Part shown: piece after piece, positions 27,310 through 36,331 of the stretch
Numbering within the stretch: position 1 is the stretch's first letter
Layout: each line of letters starts with the position of its first letter
NCBI RefSeq assembly: GCF_000716595.1
Contig: NZ_JNXC01000027.1
Location: 1-64,000 of the forward strand
DNA: 64,000 nt
DNA from: Saccharothrix sp. NRRL B-16314
Lineage (GTDB): Bacteria > Actinomycetota > Actinomycetes > Mycobacteriales > Pseudonocardiaceae
Direction: 5' to 3'
Notes under the pieces: generated by a model
The model's database searches: none
What the model saw: the letters and a program-made list of their open reading frames with translations, nothing else
What the model was told of the DNA's origin: nothing
Made by a program: the position numbers and the translations under genes

Positions 27310-28463
27310 ACACGCAGGCGAACACCGAGGTCCAGCACTACCTGGACGCGATGCGCGGAGCTCTGTCGGACCTGCCCGCCGCCGAGGTCGGCGAGATCAT
27401 GGACGACGCCGGCGCGCACGTGGTCGAGGTCGCGGAGGAGATGGGCGACGAGTTCACCCTCGCCGCGCTGATCGACCGGCTGGGCACGCCGCAGGCGTAC
27501 GCGCAGGAGTTGCGCGCCGCCGCCGGCTACCCGCCACCCGCACCCGCGGCGCCGGCCGGCGTCCGCCCGATGCTCCTGGCCCGGTACACGCTGTGGAGCC
27601 TCGTCGCCGGCACCCTCATGGCCTTCGCCTACGCCGCGTCCGGGGGCGACAGCCAGGAGTTGACCGTGCTCGTCGGCCTCTGCGCCGCCGCGGGCACCCT
27701 GTTGGTGTTCCGGCAGAAGGACCTCCTCGCGGCAGTCGGCAGGCTGCCGGAAACCGTGGCGCTGAGGGACGTCCTCCGACGCGCCGAGCGGTCGGAGCCA
27801 CTGCGGTTCCTCACGCCCCTGCGCACCTTCCAGCCGATGTGGTGGGTGGCACGGGCGCTGCTCATCGTCGCGGTGGGCGTGCTGGCGTACCGCCTCAGGT
27901 CGCCGATCGTCCTGGTCATCGTGACGCTCGCCTTCCTGTCGATGGTCGCCGGCCCCAAGTCGAAGACCGACCGCCGGTGGCTGTGGATCAGCCTGCCCTC
28001 GACCGGCCTCGCCATCGGCGGGCTGCTGCTCATCTTCAGCTCGATGACGTCCTGGCTCTTCTACGAACGGTCCGCCCCGGTCTCCTACAACACGGCGCCG
28101 CCGTCGGTGCCCGACAACATCTACGTGTTCGACAAGGACGGCAGGCCGCTGACCGACGTGCACCTGTACGACGAGGACGGCCGCCCGCTGGACTCGCCGT
28201 GGTACGGCTGCAACGGCAGGACGGCCCGCGATGACAACCGCTACCCGCGCCCGCGGGTCGTCCACGACGAGAACGGTTGCCGGGAGATCCCGGGCGTGCC
28301 GCCCTTCACGATCGTCATCCCGGGCACCGATCCGGCGTTCACCACCACCGCACCTCCGGCCACGCCGTCGCCGCAGCCGTCGACCACGCCGTCGCCCCAG
28401 CCGTCGGCCGCGCCACCCACCACGCAATCGGTTCCGCCCACCGCGGTCGTCCCGACCAGCTGA
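27306..28463 (+). CDS. DUF1700/HAAS-like membrane protein with proline-rich tail
   Basis: 385 residues. The N-terminal 75 residues (VQHYLDAMRGALSDLPAAEVGEIMDDAG...) match the HAAS helical domain commonly encoded next to PadR genes. Four hydrophobic segments lie around residues 97-112, 117-132, 180-215 and 235-252. A polar region and a Pro/Thr/Ser-rich tail of about 45 residues follow, likely outside the membrane. The tail contains repeated PSPQPS units. It may sense envelope stress or antibiotics with PadR; the substrate is unknown. Confidence 0.8.
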   Translation: MNTQANTEVQHYLDAMRGALSDLPAAEVGEIMDDAGAHVVEVAEEMGDEFTLAALIDRLGTPQAYAQELRAAAGYPPPAPAAPAGVRPMLLARYTLWSLVAGTLMAFAYAASGGDSQELTVLVGLCAAAGTLLVFRQKDLLAAVGRLPETVALRDVLRRAERSEPLRFLTPLRTFQPMWWVARALLIVAVGVLAYRLRSPIVLVIVTLAFLSMVAGPKSKTDRRWLWISLPSTGLAIGGLLLIFSSMTSWLFYERSAPVSYNTAPPSVPDNIYVFDKDGRPLTDVHLYDEDGRPLDSPWYGCNGRTARDDNRYPRPRVVHDENGCREIPGVPPFTIVIPGTDPAFTTTAPPATPSPQPSTTPSPQPSAAPPTTQSVPPTAVVPTS

Positions 28464-28802
28464 CGATTTCGCCTTTGCCACACCGGATTCTTCTTCGCAC
28501 AAGATCATTTCGACGCGGAACGCGTTGGCCCGTGCCCTGGCACCGGACACACCAAGGCACGGGCCTGCTACTGCCGGTTAACGCAGCGAAATACACGGAA
28601 TACCCAAAAGTGTGATGGTTCGGCCGTTTCAGCAGCACAGGGGCGTGCTGCTACTCGATGTGGAAATTTCTCCCCCGATGGTTACGCCGTTGTGCCACCA
28701 TTGCTCTGTTCGTGCGGCACGAGGGGGCCGCCGAACGTGACCCGGAGCATCCGACCGGGTCGGGCAGTAAGGGCTAAACGATCATCAGGGGAGGAGATCG
28801 CT
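28464..28802. other. Intergenic region with terminator and promoter for the small peptide gene
   Basis: About 340 bases without other genes. It holds the terminator at 28527-28565, an AT-richer stretch at 28575-28680 and a strong GGGGAGGAG ribosome site at the right end. The promoter of the 63-residue peptide gene must lie here. Confidence 0.5.
28527..28565. terminator. Hairpin terminator
   Basis: A perfect 10-bp inverted repeat GGCCCGTGCC/GGCACGGGCC with a 19-base spacer follows the DUF1700-like gene. Confidence 0.65.
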
Positions 28803-28994
28803 ATGTCTAACACCACCAAGACCGAATACCTGGGTGAAGACGTCCCAACGGACGCCACCGCGCTGCCGGCCCTGCCGGAGCCCGAGCAGGACCAGCTGCC
28901 CGTCCTGGATCCCAAGCACGACCACACCCACGACGACGGCGAGCTGGAGCCGATGTGCTCCGGCGGCGGCTGCGTGCAGAAGACGTCGGTCTGA
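28803..28994 (+). CDS. 63-residue acidic peptide with C-terminal CSGGGC motif
   Basis: A small protein starting at ATG 28803 behind a near-perfect GGGGAGGAG. The first 50 residues are acidic and Pro-rich (LPALPEPEQDQLPVLDP), followed by a His/Asp cluster KHDHTHDDGELEP and the tail MCSGGGCVQKTSV with two cysteines. The layout (acidic leader, Gly/Cys core) looks like a ribosomal peptide precursor or a protease substrate, but no modification enzyme is adjacent. The next gene encodes a CHAT protease-fold protein, and a strong terminator separates the two. It matches no family that I recognise. Confidence 0.65.
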   Translation: MSNTTKTEYLGEDVPTDATALPALPEPEQDQLPVLDPKHDHTHDDGELEPMCSGGGCVQKTSV

Positions 28995-29012
28995 GCTGTC
29001 AACCGTGATCAC

Positions 29013-29044
29013 GCCCGCCGACCGGGTCCATCCTGGTCGGCGGG
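29013..29044. terminator. Strong hairpin terminator
   Basis: A perfect 11-bp inverted repeat GCCCGCCGACC/GGTCGGCGGGC with an 11-base loop lies directly after the small peptide gene, so that peptide has its own short transcript. Confidence 0.85.
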
Positions 29045-29079
29045 CATTGGTCGGTTGCGTTCTGTGATGTCATAGACCC

Positions 29080-31695
29080 GTGTCTGTGCCCGCTTCACGC
29101 GACGAAGCCGCTGTTATCCGCGAAGCACGCGAACTGCACCGCACCGGCGTGGACGCGTCGTGCTCCGGGCGGCACCACGAAGCGTTGCGGTTGCTTCGAC
29201 GCGGGCGGAAGCTGGCCGACAGCATCGCTCCCACCGATCCGGACACCCGGACCGCGTGGCTGGTGGCCCGGATCAGGCTGTTGTCGACGCTGTCCACGTT
29301 GATGGCGGAGTCGGCGGGCCCGACCGCGGCGCTCGACGGCCTGGCCGAGGTCCGCCGGCTGATCGCGGACGTGACCGACCCGCTCGTGCAGGCGGAGCTG
29401 CTCGGGAGCGTCGAGCACAACCGCGGCCTGCTGCTGCTGAACACGGGTTTGATCGAGAACGCCATCGCCGTCCTCGACTCCGCGCTCGGCCACGAGGAGC
29501 GCAGGCTCGCGGCAGGCGAACCGGTGCCGTCGCTGGTCGAGCCGGTCGTGAAGTCCCTCTGGAGCCTGGGCACGGCCCACACCCGACTGGGCGCGGTGGG
29601 CAGGGCTCGACAAGACCTGACCAGGGCCGCCGCGATGGCGACCGAGCACGGGCTGCTCGACCGGGCCGCCGACGCGAACCACAGCCTGGGCATCCTGGAC
29701 CTGCGGGTCGGCGACGTCCCGTCCGCCCTGCGCCGCTACGAGAACAGCGAGCGCTCGTACCGCGACCAGAACCTCGACGTGCCCGTCCTGCTCGGTATGC
29801 ACCGGGCGCAGGCCCTGATGGCGGCCGGGTTGGCGGACGAGGCGGGCATCCAGCTCGACAGCGTCCTCGCCGTGCTGCGCGCCGAGCACGGCATCACCCG
29901 TGACCTGGCCGACGTGGAGCTGTACCGGGCCGTGGCCGCGTACATGACCGACGACCTCGACCTGGCCCGCGGCATGGCGTCGTCGGCCCGGCAGCGGATG
30001 CGGCGGTGGGGCTGCGACACCTGCGTCGCCAACGCGACGCTGATCGGTCTCCGCGTCGACACGGTGGTGGCCCTGCGGTCCGGCCGCGTCCCCCGTTCCC
30101 TGCCGACCCGGGCCCTCGCGTTCGCCGGCGCGCTGCCCGTGCCCAGGCTGGCCGAGCAGGCGGCGTCCGCGCGGATGTTGGCGGTGCGCCTGCACATCCG
30201 GCGCGGTGACGTCGACACCGCCGCCGCAATCCTCGACCTGGTGCCGCGCCCCGGGAAGCTGACCCCGATCGACCACCGCCTGCTGCGCCGCCTGTGCCGC
30301 GCCGAACTCGCCGTGGCCCGCGGCGACCGGTCGACCGCGCTGGCCGAGATCAGGGCCGGCCTGACCGACCTCGACCACGTGCGCGACCGGATGGGCGGCC
30401 TCGAACTGCTGTCCGGCACCGCGCTGCACGGCCGTGAGCTGACCGAGCTGGCCGTCCACCTCGTCCTGGCCGGCGGCAACGCCCGCAGGCTGTTCACCTG
30501 GCTGGAGCGGACCAGGGCGCAGACGTACCGCTACGAGCCGCTGACCCGGGTGGACAACCCCGAGCTGGCCGAGCGCATCGCCGAGGTCCGAAGCCTCACC
30601 CAGTCGATCCACCAGGCCGAGCACGACGGCCACTCCACCGCCGGGCTGCGCGCCCGTCACGCCGAACGCCTGCGCGAGGCGAACCGGCTCGGCTGGCACA
30701 GCGGCCGGTGGGGCAAGCCGCGCCCGGTCGCCGGCCTGACCGACGTGACGGCGCAGCTGGGCGAGCGCGCGTTGGTCAGCTTCGCGTCGTCCGAGGACGC
30801 CCTGGTCGCGGTGGTCGTGGTGGACTCCACCGTCCGGCTGGCCCGGCTCGGCTCGGCCGAAGTGGCCGCGGAGAGCGCCCGGATGCTGAACGCGGACCTG
30901 AACGCCCTGGCGCCGGACCACCTGCCGGAACCGCTGGCGCGAGTGATGTCCGCGTCGGCCCGCAAGCAGGCGGACCGGCTCGACGCGCAGCTGATCCAGC
31001 CGCTGGCGAAGCTGATCGGCGACCGGGAGCTGGTGATCGTGCCGACCGGTGCGCTGTACGCGGTCCCGTGGGGCGTGTTGCCGACGTTGCGCGGACGGCC
31101 CACGGTCGTCGCGCCGTCCGCCACCGCCTGGCTGGCCGCGAACCGCGTCGAAGACCGCCCGGTTGGCTCGACGGTGCTGGTGCGCGGTCCCGGGCTGCCC
31201 GCCGCCGTCGGTGAGATCGACAAGCTGGGCGCGCACTACACCACCGCCGCGCTCATGTCGGGCGACGACGCGACGGCGGCGTCCGTGCTGAAGTCGCTGG
31301 ACGGAGCGGAGATCGCCCACCTGGCCGCGCACGGCGTCCACGAGCCGGAGAACGCCCTGTTCTCCCGGCTGGACCTCAGCGACGGCCCGCTCTACGCGCA
31401 CGAGATCACCGGCCTGGCCCACCCGCCGCGCCAGGTCGTGCTGGCCGCATGCGAACTCGCCCTCAACCGCATCCGCCCCGGTGACGAACCGCTCGGGTTC
31501 GCCAGCGCGCTGCTCGCCAGCGGCTCGCAGATGGTGGTGGCGCCGCTGAGCCGGGTCGGCGACCGGGCCTGCGCCGCCGCGATGGACGACTACCACCGCA
31601 GCCTCGCCGCCGGCGCCCGACCGGCCGTGGCACTGGCCGACGCCATCGCGGCGGACCCGTTGCGGCGACCGTTCGTCTGCCTCGGCAGCGGCTAG
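29080..31695 (+). CDS. TPR-CHAT (caspase-fold peptidase) protein
   Basis: 871 residues. Residues 1-480 are helical TPR-like repeats. The C-terminal 350 residues form a CHAT domain: VIVPTGALYAVPWGVLP, the catalytic His region IAHLAAHGVHEPEN, YAHEITGL and the catalytic Cys in VVLAACELALNRIRPGDEP, then GFASALLASGSQMVVAPLS. Both catalytic residues are present, so proteolysis is plausible. CHAT proteases act in programmed-death and immunity systems, cleaving gasdermins or other partners. The start is GTG 29080 without a clear ribosome site, possibly a leaderless transcript. It has its own terminator at 31724. Confidence 0.9.
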   Translation: MSVPASRDEAAVIREARELHRTGVDASCSGRHHEALRLLRRGRKLADSIAPTDPDTRTAWLVARIRLLSTLSTLMAESAGPTAALDGLAEVRRLIADVTDPLVQAELLGSVEHNRGLLLLNTGLIENAIAVLDSALGHEERRLAAGEPVPSLVEPVVKSLWSLGTAHTRLGAVGRARQDLTRAAAMATEHGLLDRAADANHSLGILDLRVGDVPSALRRYENSERSYRDQNLDVPVLLGMHRAQALMAAGLADEAGIQLDSVLAVLRAEHGITRDLADVELYRAVAAYMTDDLDLARGMASSARQRMRRWGCDTCVANATLIGLRVDTVVALRSGRVPRSLPTRALAFAGALPVPRLAEQAASARMLAVRLHIRRGDVDTAAAILDLVPRPGKLTPIDHRLLRRLCRAELAVARGDRSTALAEIRAGLTDLDHVRDRMGGLELLSGTALHGRELTELAVHLVLAGGNARRLFTWLERTRAQTYRYEPLTRVDNPELAERIAEVRSLTQSIHQAEHDGHSTAGLRARHAERLREANRLGWHSGRWGKPRPVAGLTDVTAQLGERALVSFASSEDALVAVVVVDSTVRLARLGSAEVAAESARMLNADLNALAPDHLPEPLARVMSASARKQADRLDAQLIQPLAKLIGDRELVIVPTGALYAVPWGVLPTLRGRPTVVAPSATAWLAANRVEDRPVGSTVLVRGPGLPAAVGEIDKLGAHYTTAALMSGDDATAASVLKSLDGAEIAHLAAHGVHEPENALFSRLDLSDGPLYAHEITGLAHPPRQVVLAACELALNRIRPGDEPLGFASALLASGSQMVVAPLSRVGDRACAAAMDDYHRSLAAGARPAVALADAIAADPLRRPFVCLGSG

Positions 31696-31723
31696 GTTCC
31701 CCCGGGTAACGCCCTCGGTGCAA

Positions 31724-31752
31724 CGGCAGGCGCCCGGGTAGGGCGCCTGCCG
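31724..31752. terminator. Hairpin terminator
   Basis: A perfect 12-bp inverted repeat CGGCAGGCGCCC/GGGCGCCTGCCG with a five-base loop lies between the convergent CHAT and terpene-cyclase-like genes. Confidence 0.88.
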
Positions 31753-31798
31753 GACGTGGTCCACCCGAACCGGCGGTAACCGGCCCGGAGACCGGCGG

Positions 31799-32521
31799 TC
31801 AGGAAGCCGACACCTTGTCGCCGACCTGCACCTGCGGGCTCTCCCGCCCCTCCCTCTCGGCGACGACGTAGCGCCGCAGGATGAGGCAGTACATGAGGTC
31901 CAGCACGAAGCAGGCCACGTAGAGGAACACCAGCAGCTGGCCCCGTGCGAAGTCGTCGCGCGAGAAGAGGAACAGGGTGACGGAGAACAGCCCGGTGCCG
32001 ACCATCTTCGAGATCGCGATGCCCATCGACTGGCCGCGAGCGGACCGGCGCTGCTGCACCATCGCGATGAACACGGCCGACATGAGCAGGTTCTGGCCGT
32101 AGATGACGTAGGCGCCGCCGTAGTCGTGGAACTCCCGGACGAACGCGATCTCGCACCAGGTCGCCACCACGATCCCGAACACGACCTGCGCCCGGATCGC
32201 GAGGGGACGCCGTTCGGGGAATTCGTTCGGCGCGAACTTCATGATCTGGAAGAGGATGACCAGGTCCAGCGCGAACCAGGCGTAGTTGGACAGCCGGAGC
32301 AGTCCCTCGGCGGGGTAGAGGAACGAGAAGATCGCTTCACAGGAGATGTTGCCGCACAACGCCGCGATCGGCATCGCGAAGCTGCGGTCCCGGAACCCCT
32401 TCCTGATGACGAGCACGTACGTGACGACCCAGAACAGCGTGCCGACCCCGGAAACAACGGTGAACATCGTCGGCGCCGGCACGCCGAACAGCTCCAATGG
32501 CCCGAATTCAGTCCGGATCAC
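31799..32521 (-). CDS. Pyr4/PaxB-like integral membrane terpene cyclase
   Basis: 240 residues, seven hydrophobic segments. The two acidic residues needed for catalysis in the fungal Pyr4 family are matched: Glu62 in GNISCEAIFSF and Asp208 in FVLDLMY, in the same membrane positions. Bacterial members such as DmtA1 cyclise prenylated indoles or other meroterpenoids by protonating an epoxide or an alkene. The adjacent UbiA prenyltransferase, P450 and polyprenyl synthase genes support this role. It is transcribed leftward, divergent from the rest of the cluster, with 352 bases between. Confidence 0.78.
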   Translation of the reverse strand: MIRTEFGPLELFGVPAPTMFTVVSGVGTLFWVVTYVLVIRKGFRDRSFAMPIAALCGNISCEAIFSFLYPAEGLLRLSNYAWFALDLVILFQIMKFAPNEFPERRPLAIRAQVVFGIVVATWCEIAFVREFHDYGGAYVIYGQNLLMSAVFIAMVQQRRSARGQSMGIAISKMVGTGLFSVTLFLFSRDDFARGQLLVFLYVACFVLDLMYCLILRRYVVAEREGRESPQVQVGDKVSAS

Positions 32522-32873
32522 TGCCCCTCCGCATTCTCACGATAATCAGTCCGGACGAACCATAGCCGAGCCGGATGGCCGGGCGACCGGTATTCGCCGA
32601 GCCGCCGCGCGCTGCACCTATAGGCCTTTTGGCGTACTCCGTCACGGATTGCGATCACCCGATTCCGGCCCGCGAACACGACTCGCCGGTAGCTAAAGGC
32701 GCGGGATGGTACCACAGCAGGTCTGCGTTAGCGGGAAAGTTTCACACCGGCCCGATGCAGCACTTCGGATATCCGTTCAACGTCTAGTTAACAATGTTCA
32801 CGTTCGCACGCCGGGCACACAGCCGAGTACCTATGCTGCCACGTGAGACTCGATACCCCAAGGAGCTACACCG
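32522..32873. other. Divergent promoter region of the terpenoid cluster
   Basis: Roughly 350 bases without a gene. It is AT-richer than the flanks around 32770-32800 (GTCTAGTTAACAATG). A TATGCT at 32832-32837 could be the -10 box of the rightward operon, with no convincing -35 partner. An AAGGAG ribosome site sits at the right end. Confidence 0.45.
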
Positions 32874-33764
32874 GTGGAGCAGGACGAAGACACCAGCGCG
32901 CACGACCATGATTTAGCATCAGTCGAACATCATGAAGACAGCATTGAAATGCTGTTCCAGACGCATTTTTCCCGGCGCTATGACACCGGCGTGCAGGTAA
33001 CCGCCGACAAGGCCGCCTCGGCGCTCCGGCTCCACGAGGTGTGGCGCAGCCACCGCATCGACGTCGATTTCGACCGGTTCGTCGAGGACGCCTTCCTCTC
33101 CTTGCAGTACGCGTACAACCAGAAGTACGGCCAGTGGGACCAGGTCAACGACCTCAGGGCGCTCTACCAGGACACCTGGTACAAGAAGATCGCCCCTTTC
33201 GCGTCCGCGCTCGCACCGGACGCGACCGTGCTCGGCGTCGGCGTGAACGACGGCCGCGAAGTGCGCCAGCTCTTCGAGAACCGGAACCTGAACATCGACC
33301 TGCTCGACATCAGCTCCGAAGCGATCCGACAGGTCGCCAAGCAGCTCAGCGGGTACCGGAACGTCCGCAGCTTCGTCGGCTCGTTCGAGGACTGGAAGCC
33401 CGAGTCCGCCGACTACGACCTGTTCTTCTCCTTGCGGACGCTCAACAGCACGTCCATCGACCTCCAGTCGTGCGTGCGGAAGTCGGTGACCCTCGTCAAA
33501 GAGGGAGGAATCCTCGTCTACTCCGTTTCCAACGGCTACATCCACACGGGCGAACGCGGCGAGCCGATGGCCGTCCAGGGGATGTTCTCGTACGAAACGG
33601 GGACGATCGACGCCGAACGCCCCAAGCAGATCGCCCACGAGATCACGCAGTTGCTCGGCGCCGAGGACACGACCGTGGTCGAGGTGTCCGAAGAGCCGAC
33701 CGAAATCTTCATCGTCGCGCAGCGGAACCAGTCCGGAGGGGTGTCGTTCGATGGCGGGCTTTGA
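32874..33764 (+). CDS. SAM-dependent methyltransferase-like protein
   Basis: 296 residues. After a polar N-terminus (1-50) and a helical region comes a class I Rossmann methyltransferase core: motif I VLGVGVNDGREV (about residue 120), the acidic loop IDLLDIS, YDLFFSLRTLNS and a GGILVYSVSNGY strand. It may methylate the terpenoid product or a precursor. The GTG start at 32874 is preceded by AAGGAG. It is the first gene of the rightward operon and overlaps the UbiA gene by 14 bases. Confidence 0.75.
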   Translation: MEQDEDTSAHDHDLASVEHHEDSIEMLFQTHFSRRYDTGVQVTADKAASALRLHEVWRSHRIDVDFDRFVEDAFLSLQYAYNQKYGQWDQVNDLRALYQDTWYKKIAPFASALAPDATVLGVGVNDGREVRQLFENRNLNIDLLDISSEAIRQVAKQLSGYRNVRSFVGSFEDWKPESADYDLFFSLRTLNSTSIDLQSCVRKSVTLVKEGGILVYSVSNGYIHTGERGEPMAVQGMFSYETGTIDAERPKQIAHEITQLLGAEDTTVVEVSEEPTEIFIVAQRNQSGGVSFDGGL

Positions 33765-34836
33765 GCAGCCGATGGCGTACTTCAGGTTGGTCCGCCCGCA
33801 CTGGACGATCGCCAGCACGCTCGCGGTGATGGTCGGTGTCCTCCAGGCCTGGGCGGAAGGCTATTCCCACGTCCTGCTGGCGTCACTCGTCGTCGGCGCC
33901 GCATTCATCCAACACGCCGTCATGGAGGTGTGGGATGAGCTGAAGGACTACTCCAACTACCGGCAGGACGTCTATTCGGAAGTCGCCCAGCCGCCCACCC
34001 TGTTCTCCGGTGGCAGCGGCGTGCTGACCGGCCGGTTGTTGACCGTGCCGCAGGTCTGGCGCTTCTTCTACACGTTGCTGGCCATTTACGTGGTCGTGCT
34101 GGGCGGGATCATCCACTTCGTCGGGTGGCGCTTCCTGTTGTGCGTGGCGGCCGGCATGTTCTTCATGTTCGGGTACAACTCGAAGCTGAAGCTGTCCTAC
34201 ATCGGACTCGGCGAGTTCTCGAACTTCATCTCGTTCGGCCCGATCCTGGTGTGCTCCGCGTACCTCGCGCTGAGGCTGGGCGCACCGACCGCGACCGCCG
34301 ACGCGGGCAGCTGGAACCTGCCGGCCTTCGTCAGCGGGACGGTGCTGGTCGAATCGCTGATCCTCGGCACGATCTGGTTCGGCAGCCTGCACATCCAGGA
34401 GATGCTGGACTACGACGAGGACAAGGCGGGCAACAAGCGGACGCTCGTCGTCCGGTTCGGCAAGGCCTACGCCTCGCGCGTCCCCTTCGTGACCTCCCTG
34501 ATCATCACGGCGCTCGCCGCGTGGCTGGTGGTCGACGACCTCGCGTTCGCCTTCGTGCTCCCCGGTGTGCTCCTGAACCTCGTGGAGACCGCGATGTTCA
34601 TGTCGCGGTGGCGCGACGCCGAGTACTTCATGCGGAAGATGAAGAGCTTCTTCGTCTACCGGAACTTCGTGCTCACGGCCCTCGGCCTGGTGATCTCGTA
34701 CGGCTTCCGGGACCTGCCCCAAGCGGCCGGGACCACGGCGCTGATCGCGTTGTTCGCCCTGACCGCCGTCACCTCGCTCCCGGCGCTCTCCTTCCTGGCC
34801 AAGAACCGTGTCTTCACCTTCGCCCGCGCCGCGTGA
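33751..34836 (+). CDS. UbiA-family membrane prenyltransferase
   Basis: 361 residues with eight or nine hydrophobic segments. The two Asp-rich motifs that bind Mg-diphosphate are visible: D62 and D66 in EVWDELKDYSNYRQD (first motif, atypical without the leading Asn) and YDEDKAGNKRTLVVRFGK. It transfers a polyprenyl chain, likely from the synthase at 36332, onto an acceptor ring, producing the substrate of the membrane cyclase. The ATG at 33751 is preceded by GGAGGGG. Confidence 0.88.
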   Translation: MAGFEQPMAYFRLVRPHWTIASTLAVMVGVLQAWAEGYSHVLLASLVVGAAFIQHAVMEVWDELKDYSNYRQDVYSEVAQPPTLFSGGSGVLTGRLLTVPQVWRFFYTLLAIYVVVLGGIIHFVGWRFLLCVAAGMFFMFGYNSKLKLSYIGLGEFSNFISFGPILVCSAYLALRLGAPTATADAGSWNLPAFVSGTVLVESLILGTIWFGSLHIQEMLDYDEDKAGNKRTLVVRFGKAYASRVPFVTSLIITALAAWLVVDDLAFAFVLPGVLLNLVETAMFMSRWRDAEYFMRKMKSFFVYRNFVLTALGLVISYGFRDLPQAAGTTALIALFALTAVTSLPALSFLAKNRVFTFARAA

Positions 34837-34863
34837 GCTGAGCCAAGTCCAAGGAAGGCAACG

Positions 34864-36282
34864 ATGAAGAGCGACCTGGTCAGTGCGACCCTCCCGGACG
34901 TCGGCGCGCCGATCCGGCGGATCGGCCGAATACCTCTGGCCAACCGGCTCGACCACCTGCCGGGCGAATCCGGTGCGCTCGCGGGGTACCGCAACGTGGC
35001 CGGTTGGGTCCGGCGCGGGGACGACCACCTCAGGGACCAGGTCGAGCGGTTCGGGCCGGTCTACCGGCACATGTTCGGCGTCGACCCGATCGTGTGCGTC
35101 GCCGATCCCGACCTGGTTTCCCGGGTCGGCCGCAACCGCGACAAGTGCTGGTCGTCCGGGGTGGCCTGGGGCTACTACCTCTCCGGCATGGACGACACGA
35201 TCGACGGCTGGGACGGAATCCTCACCCTGGACGACGTGCCGCACCGCGACGTCCGGCGCCTGCTGTCCCCCGCGTTCGCCCCGGACGCGCTGGAGTCGTA
35301 CGCGCGGAGCTGCCAGAAGCTCGTGGAGGAGGAAGTCGCGGGCTGGGTCGGGCGCGGCCGGATCGAGGCCAAGGCAGCCATCCGGAAGCTCCTGGTGCGC
35401 ATTTCCGCGCTCATCTTCATGGGCGTCGAGGACCCCCGTGAAGCCGAACGCCTGGACGCCACGATCCGCGGCCTCTGGCTGGCCAGTTTCACGCCCGCCG
35501 TCGGCGTTCCGCTCGGTGCGGTCCGGTCCCGGATGCTCAAGTCGTACCGCGGCCTGCTCCGCTCGCTGACGGAGCGCATCGCGGAGAACCGCAACCCCGG
35601 GGGCACCGACCTTTTCAGCCGCTTCTGCCGGGCCAGGGGCGAAATCGAGTGGACCGACGACGAGACGCTCGCGCGGACGTTCATCTCGACCATGCTCGCC
35701 GCATTCGACACGAACACCCTGTCGATGAGCAGCATGGCGCACGTCCTCTCGCACGAGCCCGAATGGCAGGAGCAGCTCCGGGAAGAGGCGTTGGAGGCTT
35801 CGTCGGCCGAGCCGAGCGTCCAGGCCCTCGCCCGCATGGAGAAGACCGAACGCGTGTGGAACGAGACCATGCGCCTGTTCCCGGTCAGCTCGCACGTGAT
35901 GCGGCGAAACCTCGTGGACACGGAGCTGGGCGGTCACGAGATCCCCGCCGGAACGTTGGTGTTCGCCCTGCTCGGACCTCCTGCGCGCCACCCCGGGGCG
36001 TGGACGGATCCGGCGGCGTTCGACCCGGACCGGTTCTCCCCCGAGCGGTCCGAGCACCGTTCCAGGCCGGGGATCTTCTCGCCCTTCGGTGTGGGCGCGC
36101 ACGTCTGCGTGGGAGGCCTGCTGGCCGGCCACCAGGTGAAGATGGTCTACCGGTCCCTGCTCTCCCGGGCCCGAATCGCCCCGGTGGGCAAAATGCATTT
36201 CCGTCACACCTACGCGCCTCTTGGCTCGGTCGCGGGTCGCGTGAACGTCGAACTGCGACCGCTTTCCAGCGTGGGGAATTAA
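34864..36282 (+). CDS. Cytochrome P450
   Basis: 472 residues. The I-helix reads AAFDTNT, the ExxR motif is WNETMR and the heme ligand Cys415 lies in FGVGAHVCVGG. It is longer than most actinobacterial CYPs and has a polar N-terminus without a membrane anchor. Expected role: epoxidation of the prenyl chain before cyclisation (bacterial PaxB-like cyclases need either an epoxide or a protonated alkene) or later hydroxylation. It lies 27 bases after UbiA in the same operon. Confidence 0.9.
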   Translation: MKSDLVSATLPDVGAPIRRIGRIPLANRLDHLPGESGALAGYRNVAGWVRRGDDHLRDQVERFGPVYRHMFGVDPIVCVADPDLVSRVGRNRDKCWSSGVAWGYYLSGMDDTIDGWDGILTLDDVPHRDVRRLLSPAFAPDALESYARSCQKLVEEEVAGWVGRGRIEAKAAIRKLLVRISALIFMGVEDPREAERLDATIRGLWLASFTPAVGVPLGAVRSRMLKSYRGLLRSLTERIAENRNPGGTDLFSRFCRARGEIEWTDDETLARTFISTMLAAFDTNTLSMSSMAHVLSHEPEWQEQLREEALEASSAEPSVQALARMEKTERVWNETMRLFPVSSHVMRRNLVDTELGGHEIPAGTLVFALLGPPARHPGAWTDPAAFDPDRFSPERSEHRSRPGIFSPFGVGAHVCVGGLLAGHQVKMVYRSLLSRARIAPVGKMHFRHTYAPLGSVAGRVNVELRPLSSVGN

Positions 36283-36331
36283 AGATGGCCGCGAGGTCAC
36301 CGTCGAGATTTGGTCAAGGCCAGGAGGAGGC

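Noticed and set aside
28803..28994. Class III or FxLD lanthipeptide precursor
   Set aside because: The core has only two cysteines and few Ser/Thr, and no cyclase or dehydratase gene is adjacent; kept as an unknown peptide instead.
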